A stretch of DNA of 64,000 nucleotides, from positions 16,752,376-16,816,375 of the forward strand of contig NC_092567.1 of NCBI RefSeq assembly GCF_037975245.1. The letters run 5' to 3'. The translations under genes were made by a program, and so were the position numbers. The stretch's first letter is position 1, and each line of letters opens with the position of its first letter. Positions 1 to 29,317 of the stretch are shown here, in pieces. Below the pieces are notes generated by a model. It was not told the DNA's origin. It saw nothing but the letters and a program-made list of their open reading frames with translations, and ran no database searches. This DNA is from Apostichopus japonicus (lineage: Eukaryota; Echinodermata; Holothuroidea; Aspidochirotida; Stichopodidae).

Positions 1-903
1 GAATTAAGGTGTTGGACTCATCAAGCTCTTTGGGCACTGCAATGCATACGTAATGATGTGTGTCTGGTTACGTCCTAGAGCAACAATTAAGATTAGTAAG
101 AATCCCTAAAGAGATACCGATAGTCGAATATTGTTCAGGACTCCCGAACAAAAAAGAAAGCAAAGAGGCAAAAAACTCAGAATACTCACTGTATATCAGT
201 GAACACGTGTAATGAAATAAACAATACACAAAAGCTAACAAAGTAATCAGACGCGGGCTTCATTTGGTGTAACAAATTATAAAGGTTTGAGGTTAAACAA
301 TTTTTGCTAAGGTTTGTAATGAATTTCACCCGTAAGGCGATGCATTTCTGGATTGTTATAAATAATTATGACGTCATAACAACAGTCAGTTTATAAGCAG
401 TAATGGAAACGGGATTTTATTATGTATAAAATGCAGTTATAAAGGCTATGTGAACATTCAGTGCGATTAATTTATATGCATATTATGAATTGGGATTTAA
501 ACGTACAATGTGAATGTAAAGATGGCAACATATGATGTGAACATAATTATCATATGAATGTTAGAAGTTAAACATGAAGACATGAATATAAAACAAGGTG
601 TACATCAGATTTTAACACAAGATGTGGACATAATGATATTAACATAAGCTGTGAACACCAGATTTCAACGTAACGATATCAGCATAAAGACATGGACATA
701 AGCATGTTAACGTAAGCTGATGGATAATGTGTTTTACCGATTGCGTAGGTGCTGTTACCGCCGAGGAGGTCAGCTATTTCTCAAAATCTATCCCTCGTAT
801 TTGATCATGATTTATTAAGCAAGAAAGCAACCGCTTAGTTATGAATTATATTTAAATAGTATTCTGATTAGATCATCGTGTATTACTTTCCTCTCACCGG
901 CAG
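1..903. other. No gene seen; probable upstream intron of the tetraspanin
   Basis: AT-rich sequence without a recognisable exon. It ends in a pyrimidine-rich stretch and CAG acceptor that precedes the first tetraspanin exon in the window, so it is most likely intron. Earlier tetraspanin exons (first three membrane helices, start codon) must lie further upstream. Confidence 0.5.
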
Positions 904-4839
<3,936 letters not shown>

Positions 4840-5139
4840 CTGACGTCACTATGACGTAGACGTATCGTCATACAAGTTGGAGTTTCTATACGAACCGCTG
4901 CGATGTCTTTGATTTTATTATAGTCACATGACACCGTTAATTAATGGCTCCATGGCCCCATGGATGATAAGACAAGAGACAAGAGATGAACAATATTACA
5001 AGTAATGATGATTATATGGGTCTTTTGACCCTGCAGAATGATAGAACGGGATGACAACTTTTAATGTTCACAGCGTTTGATAAATGTTGATATGTTATAG
5101 TCACATGACATCCATATACAGGCTTCATGAAGTAACTGT

Positions 5140-5445
5140 ACGTCGTCATTATTGCAGTGCGCATGCGCGCTACAATATGGGCATTACTGACCAAGAGAAT
5201 GATACCTACATGACTGGACGTTGAAAATTTAAGTTTCATATAGTCTCAATACATTTGCAGTTTCAGAGGCTAGCTGCGTAGCCAACTTATTCTGAGCCTG
5301 TCACGGCGATCACAAGGGCCCTCACTTTGTAGGTAACTACCTGACTATACTTCCTAGTGCGTTTTTCCGCCCAAAAATAACACTATGAACAACCGCACTA
5401 CAATACTGCGTATATTTGCAGGCAAATGCATGCAGTTCTACTTTG
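5140..5445 (+). repeat. Dispersed repeat, inverted partner near 55.8 kb
   Basis: Reads the same as the reverse complement of about 55690-56025 over some 250-300 bp, with long shared blocks around TGCGTAGCCAACTTATTCTG and CCCTCACTTTGTAGGTA. Unclassified; most likely a non-autonomous transposon family. Confidence 0.75.
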
Positions 5446-6252
5446 TATAGCTATATATGCTTGAATGCATCGTTCAAATTTACGTGACGTCATCATTGAT
5501 AGTCAGTGATCTAGAAATGAATGCCAATGAAACAACATGTGACTCCTTTGCCTGCATTACAGTCACGTGATGTCACGGACTCGTCATTTCATTGCATACG
5601 TCGTTCCAGTTTATGAGATCATGGTTATTGAGTTGAATTCTGACAGCAAAAGTTGAATTATCGTACAGCTATATAAGGATGGTTACAGGTGTCATTTTGG
5701 GTGATGATTGGCTAACCTCACCCAAGAACTAGTAAAACTCCACGAGTTGAGTTGATATTTGTTATAATCAAGCACAGATGAGTGGATGGTTCTTTACAGA
5801 GCACGTATTGACCTCTATTGTAAAGGATATTAACCTATACTGATAGATTATCCCTCAACATTTTCGTCGTATATTTTTAATCAATATGTTTCTTATAAAT
5901 TTAACTATAGCGTTGCTATTTTATTACACATCACTGCCTGAAGAGAATTCTCATAAGATTAAAATGTATGATGATGAATGGCGATATGTTTAACTGTTCA
6001 TAAAATATGCAAATGCCAAACAATATCTTCCTTATTTTCTCTTGTAAGCTGTTGTCTTGGTGAATGCCGTTCCCAGTTTTTCCTTCATAATGTGTTCTAA
6101 GGTTTTCGATCACCAAGATTGATAGGCTGAACCAAAGGACGCGAATGTTGCTGTCTCAATACACAATATTATATTTAATATCAACTTTACACGTTATACG
6201 TTAACATTGTATTATTTTATCTTCTTCATCTTGTACTGTCATTTGTCTTGAC

Positions 6253-6654
6253 ACTGTTCGAGCCACCCACTCATAGCTAGTACAGTAGCCTAACCACTGT
6301 TCATGTTCCACAACCGTGCATCAGTAACTATGCTGCGCTGTGTTCGCAACACGGTAACATGTGTTACAGTTGGCACAGTAATTACTGGAAAGCTGTTACA
6401 CGTTGAACTACGAGTCCGACAGGTGAAAAATTGCAGTAATTTAAATAATTATATATATATATATATATATATTTAATTTAAAATGTTTACAATTTTAAAT
6501 TTGCAGTAAGAAAAACTTGCAGTAATTACTGTGCCACATGTAACACATGCTACCGTGTTACGAACACAGCGCAGTAGGTACTGATGAACGGTTGTGGAAT
6601 ATGAACAGTAGTGACGGTACTGTACTAGCTATGAGTATTGGCTGGTTCGAGAGT
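6253..6654. mobile_element. Foldback MITE-like element
   Basis: Two arms of about 135 bp are inverted copies of each other: left about 6253-6390, right about 6512-6654. Shared blocks include CTCATAGCTAGTACAGTA, GCGCTGTGTTCG and GGCACAGTAATTACTG. The short centre carries an AT run. No open frame; a non-autonomous terminal-inverted-repeat element is the natural reading. Confidence 0.8.
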
Positions 6655-9600
6655 AAAGCTTATATAGAGTGATAAAATTCAGTTTTTTCATACGTTACTT
6701 GCAGCTGTTACTTTTCGTTATCTCGTCGGGTATTCATTCAAGGAAGCGCAACATGATTTCAGTTGCTAAGTAGATTTGGAACATTTTCTGTTGTTGCAGA
6801 CAACCAGTTTGTTTGCCGTTATTAATTGCATTAAGTGGTATTATTAATGAGCCTCATCAATGATTCCGTCATTTTGTCATTCAAAACGTGTCATCACCAA
6901 TTGTTTTAAGTTTAGTATCATGATTTAGTTTAGTAAATAACCAAAACAAAAACCAGCATTTCTCATTTTATATTTTTGAATATATCTATTTTGACGTCCC
7001 TACTTCCAAGGTCGCAGAATTAGTTCATAATATATAAAAGAATAATTTCGAACATATTTTCAGATATGAAACTTCACACTGCTGCCATTTAATAATACAT
7101 AATAATATTTTATATCCCTTTTTGTCAACAGCATGCATACTTTAATTTGGTTACAGTGTGAATTATAGCGAAAGATTTAATGAAAGGCATTGAACCGTAT
7201 CTAGGAATGCCGAGATACAAAAAAAATAAGAAAAAAAAAATTGTTATCGGGCAAAAAAAAATGAAACTTGTAAATTACTTATTATCCAGGGAATTTAGTA
7301 CACTGGAATAAACAGATGGAAGGAAGGATTTCTCTTTGAAAGTATAGGTTCGGACGGTAACTCGCTTTTTTACCCGACTGATAATTAATTGATGACATAA
7401 GGAACTGCTGGACTGTTGTTAACGATTCATTGAGCGCGAACGTATATTACAAGGAAGCAGGCATGGCTTGACCGCTTGTCGGGAGCGAAAATATTAGTAA
7501 TTATAAAACAATAACTTTCCAGTCCGCCTCGAAGAGATCAAATGTAAGGAACTGGACGCAAGCAGCCACTTTAAAGCGTTTTGAAGCAGGGGGTGGGAGA
7601 GGTGGGTGTGGGGAGGAGGGGAAGGGGGTTTCACACAACCGTTAAAGGATTGGCGAATATACCTCAAGAACATTAGCATTTTGAGACAACGGTACAACAT
7701 TAAGTAAATGGGACAAAATTATCAAGTTCTCTTTTAGATTATTTTAATTTTGAACAGTTCTACTCATGAATGAATTACCAGGGGAAAATTATATGTGGAA
7801 AAAATATATAATATTTCTATCATGTTAATCTCCCGCTTGGAGGCAGCATTTTTCTTGTAAATTTTGGTACGCTTACCGTAGTAAAAAATAAACTCTCGTC
7901 TCATCGATAACAACAAAATAACTAGATTTGAATTTGTTGGAAAGTGTCACGTGAATTACTTTTTTTGTGTGTATGTGATACGATTTGTGATCGAAACATT
8001 TCATCTTTCACATGTGAAATGCTAGAAAGTATATTAAATATGTTCATTAAACTAAAAGCGTTAACTCGAAAGTATACACTCAGACATTGCGTGAACTTTT
8101 GATAGAGTGTATGGAATTACCACACACGATTGTAAACCATTTAGCATTGTACAAGTCATGTTGTCTTCGGTTCTCAAACCGTGTGTAGAAACATGACACG
8201 TACGCCTGCAGGCATACGTCATACGATGTTGAATAATGGACTATTAGGTATATGAGATATGAATTATATATGATTATGAATCATATACGACAATATTACC
8301 AAACACGAATGCAACAAAATATGGGACAGTTTGGGACGGTAAAATTCTTCATTTTGACTCCTTTGTTGAAATGCTTTATATTGAATATACGTCATATTTC
8401 CACGTACACATGATTCCAAAATCAAGGGGAACACAGGTAAATTATTGAATCAAAATACTAAAAAACAAAACAATTGTAAAGCATTTTTGCTTGAGTAAGA
8501 TCTTGTAACCACCCAGTATCACAAGAAAACACTGATTTGAACTATTTGAGCTGATTCAAATACTTCATAATGGTGACAGCTAGATATATGCATTTATAGA
8601 CTAAACTCGATATATACGGTAGGAGCGGTATGATGTTGCTGTTTGCTTTGACAGGCAACATGGCCTATACTTTCGGAATGATAAGTCATTGTGACATAAA
8701 CATCCGGTACAATGCAATACTAGTAATATGCTTGTCTAAGTGCAACGTTAGTCCTAGAAATCCATATCGTAATAAACCAATCATTTGCTTCAACGACGTC
8801 ACATAAATTTGCAAACGAAGCATCTGAAGTAAGGGAATCACATTATGCTGGTTTAATATATTTATATGTCCTGAAGTATATACACTTTCAAAGCGTACAA
8901 AACATTGTGTGTGAATTTTTTATCCTGTACTTTGTGACTTACTCAAAAGCTGACAGATGTGCACAGTATCCATAAAGTAAATGCAAAAATAAACAAAATA
9001 AAAACGTTATGTGTTGCGTGTTCGGTAGAAGGTTAAAACATCGTGCGGTCTGTACAAGCCACTGTACTAATTTGCAGCCGAGTTTCTGGGCGATATTTCT
9101 GTTACTTCCAATTTTCCGCCATTTGTGGCAAACCTCGCGTGAGAGAATCATCGTAGAAACAAATTCGCGATATTTTGGTGATAATATTCAGCTTTGCGAA
9201 ACAGCACCTAATCAGCCCGGCTTTATATAGAGGAGGAATTGTCACTAATTTGAACAAATTTACTAGGAGGATTAAATTGCAAGGAGTTTCCTTTGTCTTA
9301 AGTTTATCATTAATTAAGAGTGAATGAAGAGTTTCTTCAAACGGAGGTGTAAGTGACGGAAGTCCGTTGGAAGCATGTATACCCATCATGCCAGACACCA
9401 GTTTTAATTGATGACACACCAGCAAGTGTGTGTAATTACTATTCACTCTTTTTTTTTTTTAAAAAAGAGTAAATTACGAACGAATTTACTGATGTTTACG
9501 CTAACCAAAATATGGTATTCCTTGGATTCTTATGCTCGAAAAAGCACGTTAACGAATAGGAAATCACCAAGTGAGGAATATATCTTCATGAATCGAAGAC

Positions 9601-9937
9601 ATCTTCATAACGCTATTTATCCTACAGCTTATCGTGGCACATGAGAACCGGATTTTTAACCAGATTCAAAGTTTCAATGTATCTGTCCCAAAAAACCGTT
9701 CTAAGAAGTTTTCAAGATTGTTTCGTCTTCGGAAGAGAATAGAAATATTTCAACCAGCTTACGTGATTTGTTTTATTTTCATCTCTACCTCTGAATAAGC
9801 TTACAATCTTTCCCAAAACATCTCTGTAAACTGACCCACCCCACTTTGTGTTAGTTTTTCGCATCTTCACTTCTATCTTTTCCCACACACCGAGGGCAAC
9901 ATATTGGAGAGAGGGAGTGTACTACATTTCTATCACA

Positions 9938-11095
9938 ATGGATTTGGATAACAATAACCTCACATGTAGCGGCGAGCAAACAATGGACATGTCCAACGAG
10001 TCTGCAGAAGGCATCGATATGTTGATAAGAAACAGTTTCGACACCTGGATGTACTCGATCTGCCTGCCAGCTACAGCGATTCTTGGAACTCTACTTAATC
10101 TCAGTTTCATCTACGTGGTCTGGAAAATACGGGACATGAGAAATCATTTAAATTTAATCTTAATTAATTTATCGGTGGCCGATGTGGCTTATCTTATGTC
10201 CTCTAGCAGTTGGAAGATGGTAGGCACATTGTCATCACCTCTGGATATCAACTTTGATCAAAGCGTGCTAGGTCACGTGGGATGTCGGCTAGTGATACTG
10301 TTAACTGATTTCTTTTCATTCGCCTCCTTGTTCTTTGTGACTTTCATTGCAGTCGAGCGATATTACGCCGTGTGTATGCCACTCAGGCACTTACAGATGG
10401 TAGGCAACAGAAGATCAGCCCTAAGCTGTCTGCTAGTTTGGGCTATTTCGTTGTTCTTTGCGGTCCTAATGCTGCCAGCCCACTGGGGATTCCAGATTAA
10501 ATGTATCATTTGGCCGTCTGATACCGAGTTCGATCGGTTTCCATATAGTGTCGGATCTTGTTCTTCAATATCGCCCTCTTTCAACGACGCCTCCTTTGCT
10601 CTTCTGACCATCCCGTTCTTTCTAGCACTATTTCTGAACTTATTCATTTACGTCAGAATTATATTGACTCTACAGAGACGCGTTGGAAGTAACCACAGCA
10701 ACGGCGAATCACATGCTAGCGAACTATCACGCAAACAACAAAACGCCAGGAACGCAGCAGCGCGCATGCTCATTGTAAACGGTTTGGTATTTTTCTTTTG
10801 TAATTCTCCTTTCAATTTGATAGCGGTATTTTTCTTCATTGCTATTACGTGTGGTTTCCCGCCTCCATCGTTTGTAGGTGTCAACGTCCTCATCTCAATC
10901 TCTCGGTTTTTATTTTACCTCAACTCAGCTATAAATCCTTTGATATATGGCGCCACCAATCATCGCTATAGACGGTCTTTTTATGTCACTTTTAAGTGTA
11001 GGCAACCCTTAACACCCGAGGCTCTCAGTTTATCTGAACCTAGACCGAGAACGAGTGCGGTGCAGGAAAGTCATCGCACAATGATAAGTGCTGTA
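9938..11095 (+). CDS. Class A (rhodopsin-like) GPCR, peptide-receptor type
   Basis: Plasma-membrane receptor that would couple an extracellular ligand to G proteins. Single exon, 386 aa, stop TAA at 11096-11098. I start at the ATG at 9938 (ACAATGG context); in-frame codons upstream begin only with GTG. Two N-glycosylation sequons lie in the tail (N7, N20). Helix 1 has N54, helix 2 NLSVADV with D82, helix 3 begins at C116 and ends E140-R141-Y142 (ERY in place of DRY), helix 4 has W168, helix 5 P226, and helix 7 NSAINPLIY (residues 329-337). C354 follows helix 8 and could be palmitoylated. Helix 6 reads CNSPF, so the usual CWxP tryptophan is Asn. ERY with PLR in loop 2 resembles neuropeptide receptors; the ligand is unknown. 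An echinoderm lineage-specific receptor is plausible. Confidence 0.93.
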
Positions 11096-11293
11096 TAACA
11101 TTCAATCGTCTGACCGGTTACATCGGAGCAGATTACCATGGCAACCAAGACAACTTGATGTGCGGTACTCTTAAAATACAAAGTGGCTATGCTTACGAAT
11201 AGTTGTAAGAATAATTTCCGACTACGCATGCGCAGTTGCTATTTTTTATGACCAGGAGTATTATTTTTACGACCAGGAGTAACAACAATTTCC

Positions 11294-11343
11294 GGTTAGG
11301 GTTAGGATTGAGGTTTAGGATTATGGTTAGGGTTAGGGTTACC
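11294..11343 (+). repeat. Short interstitial telomere-like repeat
   Basis: Degenerate TTAGGG-type hexamers, for example GGTTAGGGTTAGG at the left and GGTTAGGGTTAGGGTTACC at the right, about 50 bp in total. A near-copy of the CATGCGCAGTTGCT motif lies on each side (about 11227 and 11352). Confidence 0.8.
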
Positions 11344-13799
11344 CCTACTACATGCGCAGTTGCTTTATTTACTTTACTGAGCTTGAATTCGCCTTTGTTG
11401 TAAGAATAGTTTATAAATTATTGTTACGACTAGTTGTAAGAATAGCCACGGCCCTTAAAATGTCACTGTCCTCACCGAGTCAAAGTAATTATGTATATCT
11501 CGTACTTATCTCATCATATGTGATCTTGAATTTTAACCTAACTGATACAAAATAACAACAAATACTTATCAGAATCGTTTGAAAACTTTTATCACTTGTT
11601 GAATGTTAGGGTGATGGAGCACTTGAGTATTAAACATTTTTTTTGAGGTTTGGAGAAAAAACTAATTATACTATTCAAATTATACTGAAGGAAAATTTGA
11701 AGACTTCAAACAGAGGGTCGGTGTTATAATTGTCCCTAGGCACCGGGCAGGACTATCGACACACCTGCGGGGTGCACGTTACGAAGTAATTATTCTCGCA
11801 CGAGACAGCTACAATTTCGTCTACATGATAAGTTATCTAGTAAACGAAGGCAACAATAAAGTATAAATTGAGTTTAACCATAAACGTTCATATTACTTTT
11901 ACCGACATACTAACAATATTGGTGTCTGCTAAAAGAATCATGATATGCGAAAGATTTCAGATGACAAAGGCCACAGATGATATAACAGTATCATTGTAAA
12001 TACGAAATGAACTGTCAGCCCGGGATTTCAATTTGTAGAAGGCACAGGCGCCGTAAAGTGATTTGGTTACGGAGTCTTCCCGCAAGTTGTGGCCCTTCCT
12101 GCTGTGTTTGCATCGCAGTTGCTAGATCATAATCTTCTTGGGATTTGCTGGCAACCAGCGTATCGATAACAGACTCCAACAATGTCATGCTTATCGACAC
12201 GTGGAAGGCCCTCATCAATGGTTAGCCTATACTTTCTAAATTACCCAGTATACATTTGTGTTATATGTAAGTTATGGTAATCTGTACACGGTTATATATT
12301 ACCCAAGGAAGTATAAGGAAATGACTTTACGCCAAGAAAGATTATGCTAGCCTATATACTGTTGTGATGATTGCCATAATTATACGATTGAAAAAGCGTA
12401 TTGTTTTTATCCACTTTGTTATTAATAAGGACATTTACCACTAGTTTACATATAGTAGATTTAATGTTAGTAAGTAACGATCAATAAACGACCGATAATG
12501 CATGAGTAGTAATCAAAGCAAAAGCTTTAAATGAAAGATCTATAGCCGATCTATTTATCTTTAAGCCTTTTGAAGACCATAATAAACAGGACTGAGTCTT
12601 TGAAATGCGGAGAAACCAGAAATGATCATCTATCTGAGCCGTTGTTGCGTTCTCCGAATAGTTGGAAGACTTAATTCCTGCATACACGTGTTCGTTTCAA
12701 TATGAAAACAAGGTCAAAGGTCATCCGTCTTGGCTCGAAAGTTATGTAGGCCTACCTACAGTTGCTGGCATCTTTGTCGTCATTTGGGGGCTGTTGAACC
12801 TCCGGGAACACATAGCCTAAGTTCAGGGGGTAGGGAGCTTCCAAAAAGTGGGGTGGGGGCACAACATCAGTGGGACACTTTCTCATTCCACAACCACAAC
12901 CACTCGTTATGCTATAAACCGATACACACATATCACTTAAATATATATGATATGTTAGTATGCTATCAATACTATTTATTGAGATTGTTAACCGTGCTAC
13001 AAAAATATATGAGATATGGGATGCCAATTTAAATATCATGTACAGACTAAAAATAAATTATTAAAATAAAATATTAAAATTAACAAAGGCTTAAGATATC
13101 CAAAACAATATCCAGTTTTTCATCAAAGGGGCACATTTTATTAAATTTGCCAGTAGGGCACATTTGCTATTTTGGAAAAAAAAGTGGTGAGGGAGGGGGG
13201 GGGGCACGTGCCACACGCTCCCGGCTCCTACCCCTGCCCAAGTTAGCGTTTCAACCCACATATACAAACAGCTTGGTCGCTTATACTCTTAACCGCGTAA
13301 AGTGTATAATTGTTTACAGATATAGTGAGATATAGGCTTCAGCAGTGAGGATGTGAAAACTAATACCAATGTTGACAATCATAATTCTTGAATTGACTCC
13401 ATGGTAGTAACAGAAGATAATAAATAGCTACAGCCTCCTGGTAATTTTAATATTTAATCATTTAATCAGCGGGCATGTGCTATCGTTGAAAGAAGAAAAA
13501 ATAACTGATGGTGTTAACAAGGTTATATTAATAAAACATGTTTGGATTAATAAAACATGGAAGCATATAGAAACACATGGAACTCGTACGCGGGGCTCTC
13601 TAATAGCTGATGAATCCATTGTTTACATTAAGCCAACTTGACGAATGAAAGCTTGTTTGTATCTATAGTAGGTATATGTTGTTGTGTAAATTAGTGTAAC
13701 ACTGAATTTGAAATTAAATTGTCAAGTTTCGATAAGCACCGCTGAAGGAAAGATAAGATACATGGGCATGTATATTTGTGGTATTATATATACTTTAGT

Positions 13800-14465
13800 A
13801 AGAATATATGTGGAATCTTGGTTTGTATAGCATGAACACAACTTAGCTCCATTAGTGAGAAGGTGTGGTTTGTATACAACTTTGATGGGGATATTACGTT
13901 AGGTTTGGTTGGTATATAAAATACGAACATAGCTCTCTTAGCTAGAATGTATATTGTATTTAACGATGATATGATTTGATATATGGCTTGGGTGGGATAA
14001 CATGCTAATCACGTAGCTATCTTAGTTAGAATGTGTGGTATTTAACAATGGTTGGGACATTATGTAAAATTTTGTTGGTATATAACATACAAACATTGCT
14101 CTCTTAGCTAGATTGTATATTGTATTTAACGATGTTATGATGTGATATATGGCTTGGGTGGGTTACCATGCTAATCACGTAGCTATCTTAGTTAGAATGT
14201 GTGGTATTTAACAATGGTGGGGACATTATGTAAAATTTGATTGGTATATAATATACAAATATAGTTCTCTGAGTTGGAATGTATGGTAGGCCTATTTAAC
14301 CTTGTTATGGTGTGATATATGGTTTGGGTGGGATAACATGCTAATAACGTAGCTCTCGTAGTTAGAATGTATTGTATTTAATTATGTTATGACGTTTTGT
14401 ATAGATTGGGTGGTATCACATGATAATAACGTAGCTATCTCAGTTAGACTGTGAGATATGCAGCT
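13800..14465 (+). repeat. Degenerate minisatellite, period about 160-180 bp
   Basis: Four imperfect copies of a long unit containing ATATATGGCTTGGGTGGG, CACGTAGCTATCTTAG and GTGGTATTTAACAATGG. Copies are recognisable near 13966, 14124, 14303 and 14390. The unit itself contains shorter related sub-units with TTAG(C/T)TAGAATGT. Confidence 0.8.
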
Positions 14466-15176
14466 TTACGTTAGGGTTTAGAGGTTACTGGGAGTGCTCG
14501 GTTACAAAAAAGGTCGCAAACAAGCAAAGCTCAAAATGAAGTTTTAAGCGGAACTAAACGATTTCATTATAACGTCTATGACAATTTATACTGTCGGTTC
14601 ACTGTCACATGTATATAATTATTTATAATAAAGATTGTAAATCACATATTCTTCTTTAATTAAATGTTACTAATATAATCAAATGGTAGAAATACGCAAA
14701 AACAATGAAACGAAACGTCTATTAACTGAAATGTCACATCGTAATCATTTCTCGATTCCACGATTTTAGACTCATTTCCTCGCGACACAGTGTCCGTGTC
14801 CAATGACCTAAATTCTGGAGTTCACTCCTCGATAATGTTATTAAATGTCTCTCAAATATTACTATTAAAAAGTGCCCCTAAACATCATCTTATTACCAAA
14901 CATTTGTGACTAAACGTCTCTTGATTCTGGTTTAGCATTTTTCACATTAAATGTGACCCCATTTGTTGGTGTTCTTTCACTCCCCCCCCCCTCGCTCTCT
15001 CGTTTTATTATTTCATATTTATACGTATTTGTATTCTGTAAAGTGGTGTTCACGTTTGTTAGCTACTCCAAGCTTCTTGTTGGCCCTCCTCGGTCTCTTT
15101 CACTTTATAGTTGTCGTGTTCTGGGTATTATTATTATTACGTTGTTTATTTCAAGTGACAGACGTTTACTTTTGTG

Positions 15177-15363
15177 AATGAATGAATGACTGGATGACTG
15201 GATGAATGAATGAATGAATGAATGCATGAATTAATGGATGGATGGATGGATGAATGGATGGATGGATGGATGGATGGATGGATGGATGGATGGATGGATG
15301 GATGGATGGATGGATGGATGGATGGATGGATGGATGGATGGATGGATGAATGAATGAATGAAT
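15177..15363 (+). repeat. (GAAT/GGAT)n tetranucleotide array
   Basis: Blocks of ATGA- and ATGG-type tetranucleotides: GAATG at both ends and a long GGAT core (about 15235-15347). The minus-strand frame it opens (Ser-Ile-His-Pro repeats) is not a gene. Confidence 0.95.
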
Positions 15364-16340
15364 ATTAATAGGCCAACTCGTCCGAATATATGAACACACT
15401 AGAATTAAACTAATGTTGAAACATTGTCGAAGATAGTAGACTGATCTTCTTGAAGTAATGCACATATTAGCAACAATAAAGCTAACACCTATATAAATAT
15501 AAAGCCATGTCATCATATTAATCTTTAGTATATAGGCTACTGGCTACGTGCAGTTAGAATTCATAGTGAAAAGGTTTGCTTTTCATTTTTACAAGCTAGA
15601 GAGCTACTAAGGTTTTTTAGATAAACTATAACCGCTAGTTTCAACAACGAAAGTTTATTGTCGGGTCACTATTACATGACCGTTTTTACGAACCGAAGCG
15701 ATATGATTGCATAGGCCTACATCAGTATCATAAATTGAGCATCAGGTGAGATTTCATCACATTTATGACGTCATCTGTGGATTTTGGATTGTTCACAAAT
15801 GATGACAACGCAAGCCAGTCCAACCCGCACAATCAGCACTGCACGTGATTGGGCGGATATTATCTCACAATTTTATGGCCGATTAATTCAGGAATACATC
15901 ATTTTACTCATTATAAATATAAAATTAATATGTCCCCATGAGATTTATGAGAGCAGAATATGCTGGGTGGTATGCAGTCATAAAGTATTAATATGATATC
16001 ATACAATCTATGTGGCAGCAGCGTATATCAGCGACCTTTGCATCGCTATATATGATCAAAGTGTGGCGTGGATGCTTCACAAAGTACAGAACACACTTGA
16101 TGTCTAATAATACATTGTAATCCGGCATCAAATAATAAATATGCAGCTGGGTAAAAACATACGAGTAGCATCCACATTGAAACATTGTACTACACCGGTA
16201 GTATGTTAACTGACATGTACATACAACCATATTTCATACATAACACATCGGCGTTGTACAGACATGTCTTGAGCAGTAACTATGTATGAAATACATTGAT
16301 CTATGAGTATATCATGGACGTATTACCATGACAATGCATA

Positions 16341-16342
<2 letters not shown>

Positions 16343-16387
<45 letters not shown>
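16343..16387. repeat. (AT)n microsatellite downstream of transporter stop
   Basis: About 45 bp of pure AT starting 27 bp beyond the stop codon of the minus-strand transporter, so it probably lies in the 3' untranslated region. Confidence 0.9.
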
Positions 16388-16388
<1 letters not shown>

Positions 16389-16413
16389 GCTATAGATCAG
16401 TATCATAATGTTT

Positions 16414-29317
<12,904 letters not shown>

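Larger units (their letters stand above)
4840..9937. other. Intergenic, repeat-bearing, no gene seen
   Basis: The 3' untranslated region of the tetraspanin must begin here but I could not place a polyadenylation signal. Apart from the dispersed repeat near 5.2 kb and the foldback element at 6.3-6.65 kb I see no coding or RNA gene. Open frames up to 114 codons have no family features and no splice context. Confidence 0.6.
11099..16413. other. Intergenic, tandem repeats, no gene seen
   Basis: Holds a telomere-like tract, a minisatellite, a tetranucleotide array and an AT microsatellite, listed separately. A 67-codon open frame on the minus strand at 12015-12218 looks more protein-like than its neighbours but has no recognisable domain. 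The 3' untranslated region of the transporter gene (minus strand) should start just below 16414. Confidence 0.6.

Noticed and set aside
9102-9446. 114-codon minus-strand frame
   Set aside because: Lacks domain features and lies in AT-rich intergenic DNA.
9848-9937. Thirty-codon N-terminal extension of the GPCR
   Set aside because: It would start at GTG; the ATG at 9938 has a good context and leaves a normal glycosylated N-terminus.
12015-12218. 67-codon minus-strand frame with protein-like composition
   Set aside because: No recognised family, no clear exon borders; a second frame over the same bases is also open, so chance is likely.
15166-15516. 116-aa protein with Ser-Ile-His-Pro repeats
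   Set aside because: Product of the GGAT tetranucleotide array.
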